Assembly (NCBI GenBank): GCA_003427395.1
Contig: BFEA01000196.1
Span: 1,521,262 to 1,558,415, forward strand
Direction of reading: 5' to 3'
Length of the DNA: 37,154 nucleotides
Source of the DNA: Chara braunii
Taxonomy: Eukaryota > Streptophyta > Charophyceae > Charales > Characeae
The position numbers were made by a program, and so were the translations under genes. Shown here one piece after another: positions 37,057-37,154 of the stretch. The stretch's first letter is position 1. Each line of letters opens with the position of its first letter. The notes under the pieces were generated by a model. It was not told where the DNA came from. It worked only from the letters and a program-made list of their open reading frames with translations, and ran no database searches.

Positions 37057-37154
37057 CAGCGTTGTCACGCGGGGATCCCCGGGGCCCAAGCTGGGGTACG
37101 GGTTTCAACCCCGGAACCCCGCCGCGGGGCTACCCGACCCCCGCCCCCGCAAAA
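37057..37154. mobile_element. possible left end of another core-and-word MITE, CCCCGG word (cut by window edge)
   Basis: CAGCGTTGTCACGCGGGG interrupts a repeat unit right after TGTAACC. The next 90 bp are a dense array of CCCCGGGG, GGGGTACGGG, CCCCGGAACCCCG and GCGGGGC words, then an A run begins at the last bases. This layout (terminus, GC words, A-rich core) matches the family, and the terminus resembles CTACGTTGCA and CAGGGTCACC. The right end lies outside the window. Confidence 0.45.

Overview
This window looks like nuclear, non-genic DNA of a streptophyte (a land plant or charophyte-grade green alga). It holds decayed fragments of plastid ndhF, rpoB, psbZ and trnL(UAA), and plastid ndh genes are essentially a streptophyte feature. 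It also holds broken eukaryotic 28S rDNA, a chromodomain-bearing Ty3/gypsy retrotransposon, a hAT transposon and many microsatellites. A single N at 16833 marks an assembly uncertainty. I found no intact host protein-coding gene; almost everything recognisable is mobile DNA, organelle-derived DNA, rDNA debris or repeats.

Layout. 0-1 kb: (AG)n tract and a 127-bp tandem duplication. 1.4-2.45 kb: a mosaic plastid insertion (rpoB, two ndhF pieces in swapped order, trnL 5' exon, psbZ). 2.48-4.0 kb: two inverted copies of a ~750-bp terminal-inverted-repeat element, landed in (TA)n. 4.0-8.85 kb: a Ty3/gypsy chromovirus relic on the + strand, with protease, RT, RNase H, integrase, GPY/F and chromodomain in canonical order. 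It is broken by stops, and a 282-bp fold-back element sits between protease and RT. 9.9-10.2 kb: an LTR-like sequence whose inverted relative at 27.8-28.1 kb abuts a textbook tRNA-iMet primer binding site. 10.4 kb: a tRNA-Gly(UCC)-like relic. 11.5-11.9 kb and 23.4-24.1 kb: shuffled 28S rDNA pieces. 14.28-20.27 kb: a complete 5,990-bp hAT element with a perfect 8-bp target duplication, inverted ends, GGGT-rich subterminal arrays and a dead BED-finger transposase. 20.4-21.6 kb: nine hairpins with a conserved loop and variable stems. 24.5, 20.5, 26.2, 3.2 and 37.06 kb: members of one MITE-like family. 26.6-27.0 kb: a long polypurine tract. 31.7-37.1 kb: degenerate low-copy repeat arrays.

The two most unusual systems are the following. 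(1) A family of ~370-380-bp elements shares an AT-rich core, related ends and 8-bp target duplications. Each member's GC-rich arms are built from a different but homogenised short word (GTACG, GTTCG or GTCCG). Their ends resemble those of the resident hAT, so I infer they are hAT-type non-autonomous elements whose subterminal words diverged as sets. (2) The hairpin array at 20.4-21.6 kb has a constant loop while the outer stem sequence changes from copy to copy but stays complementary. Both were read by eye and need alignment and folding to confirm.
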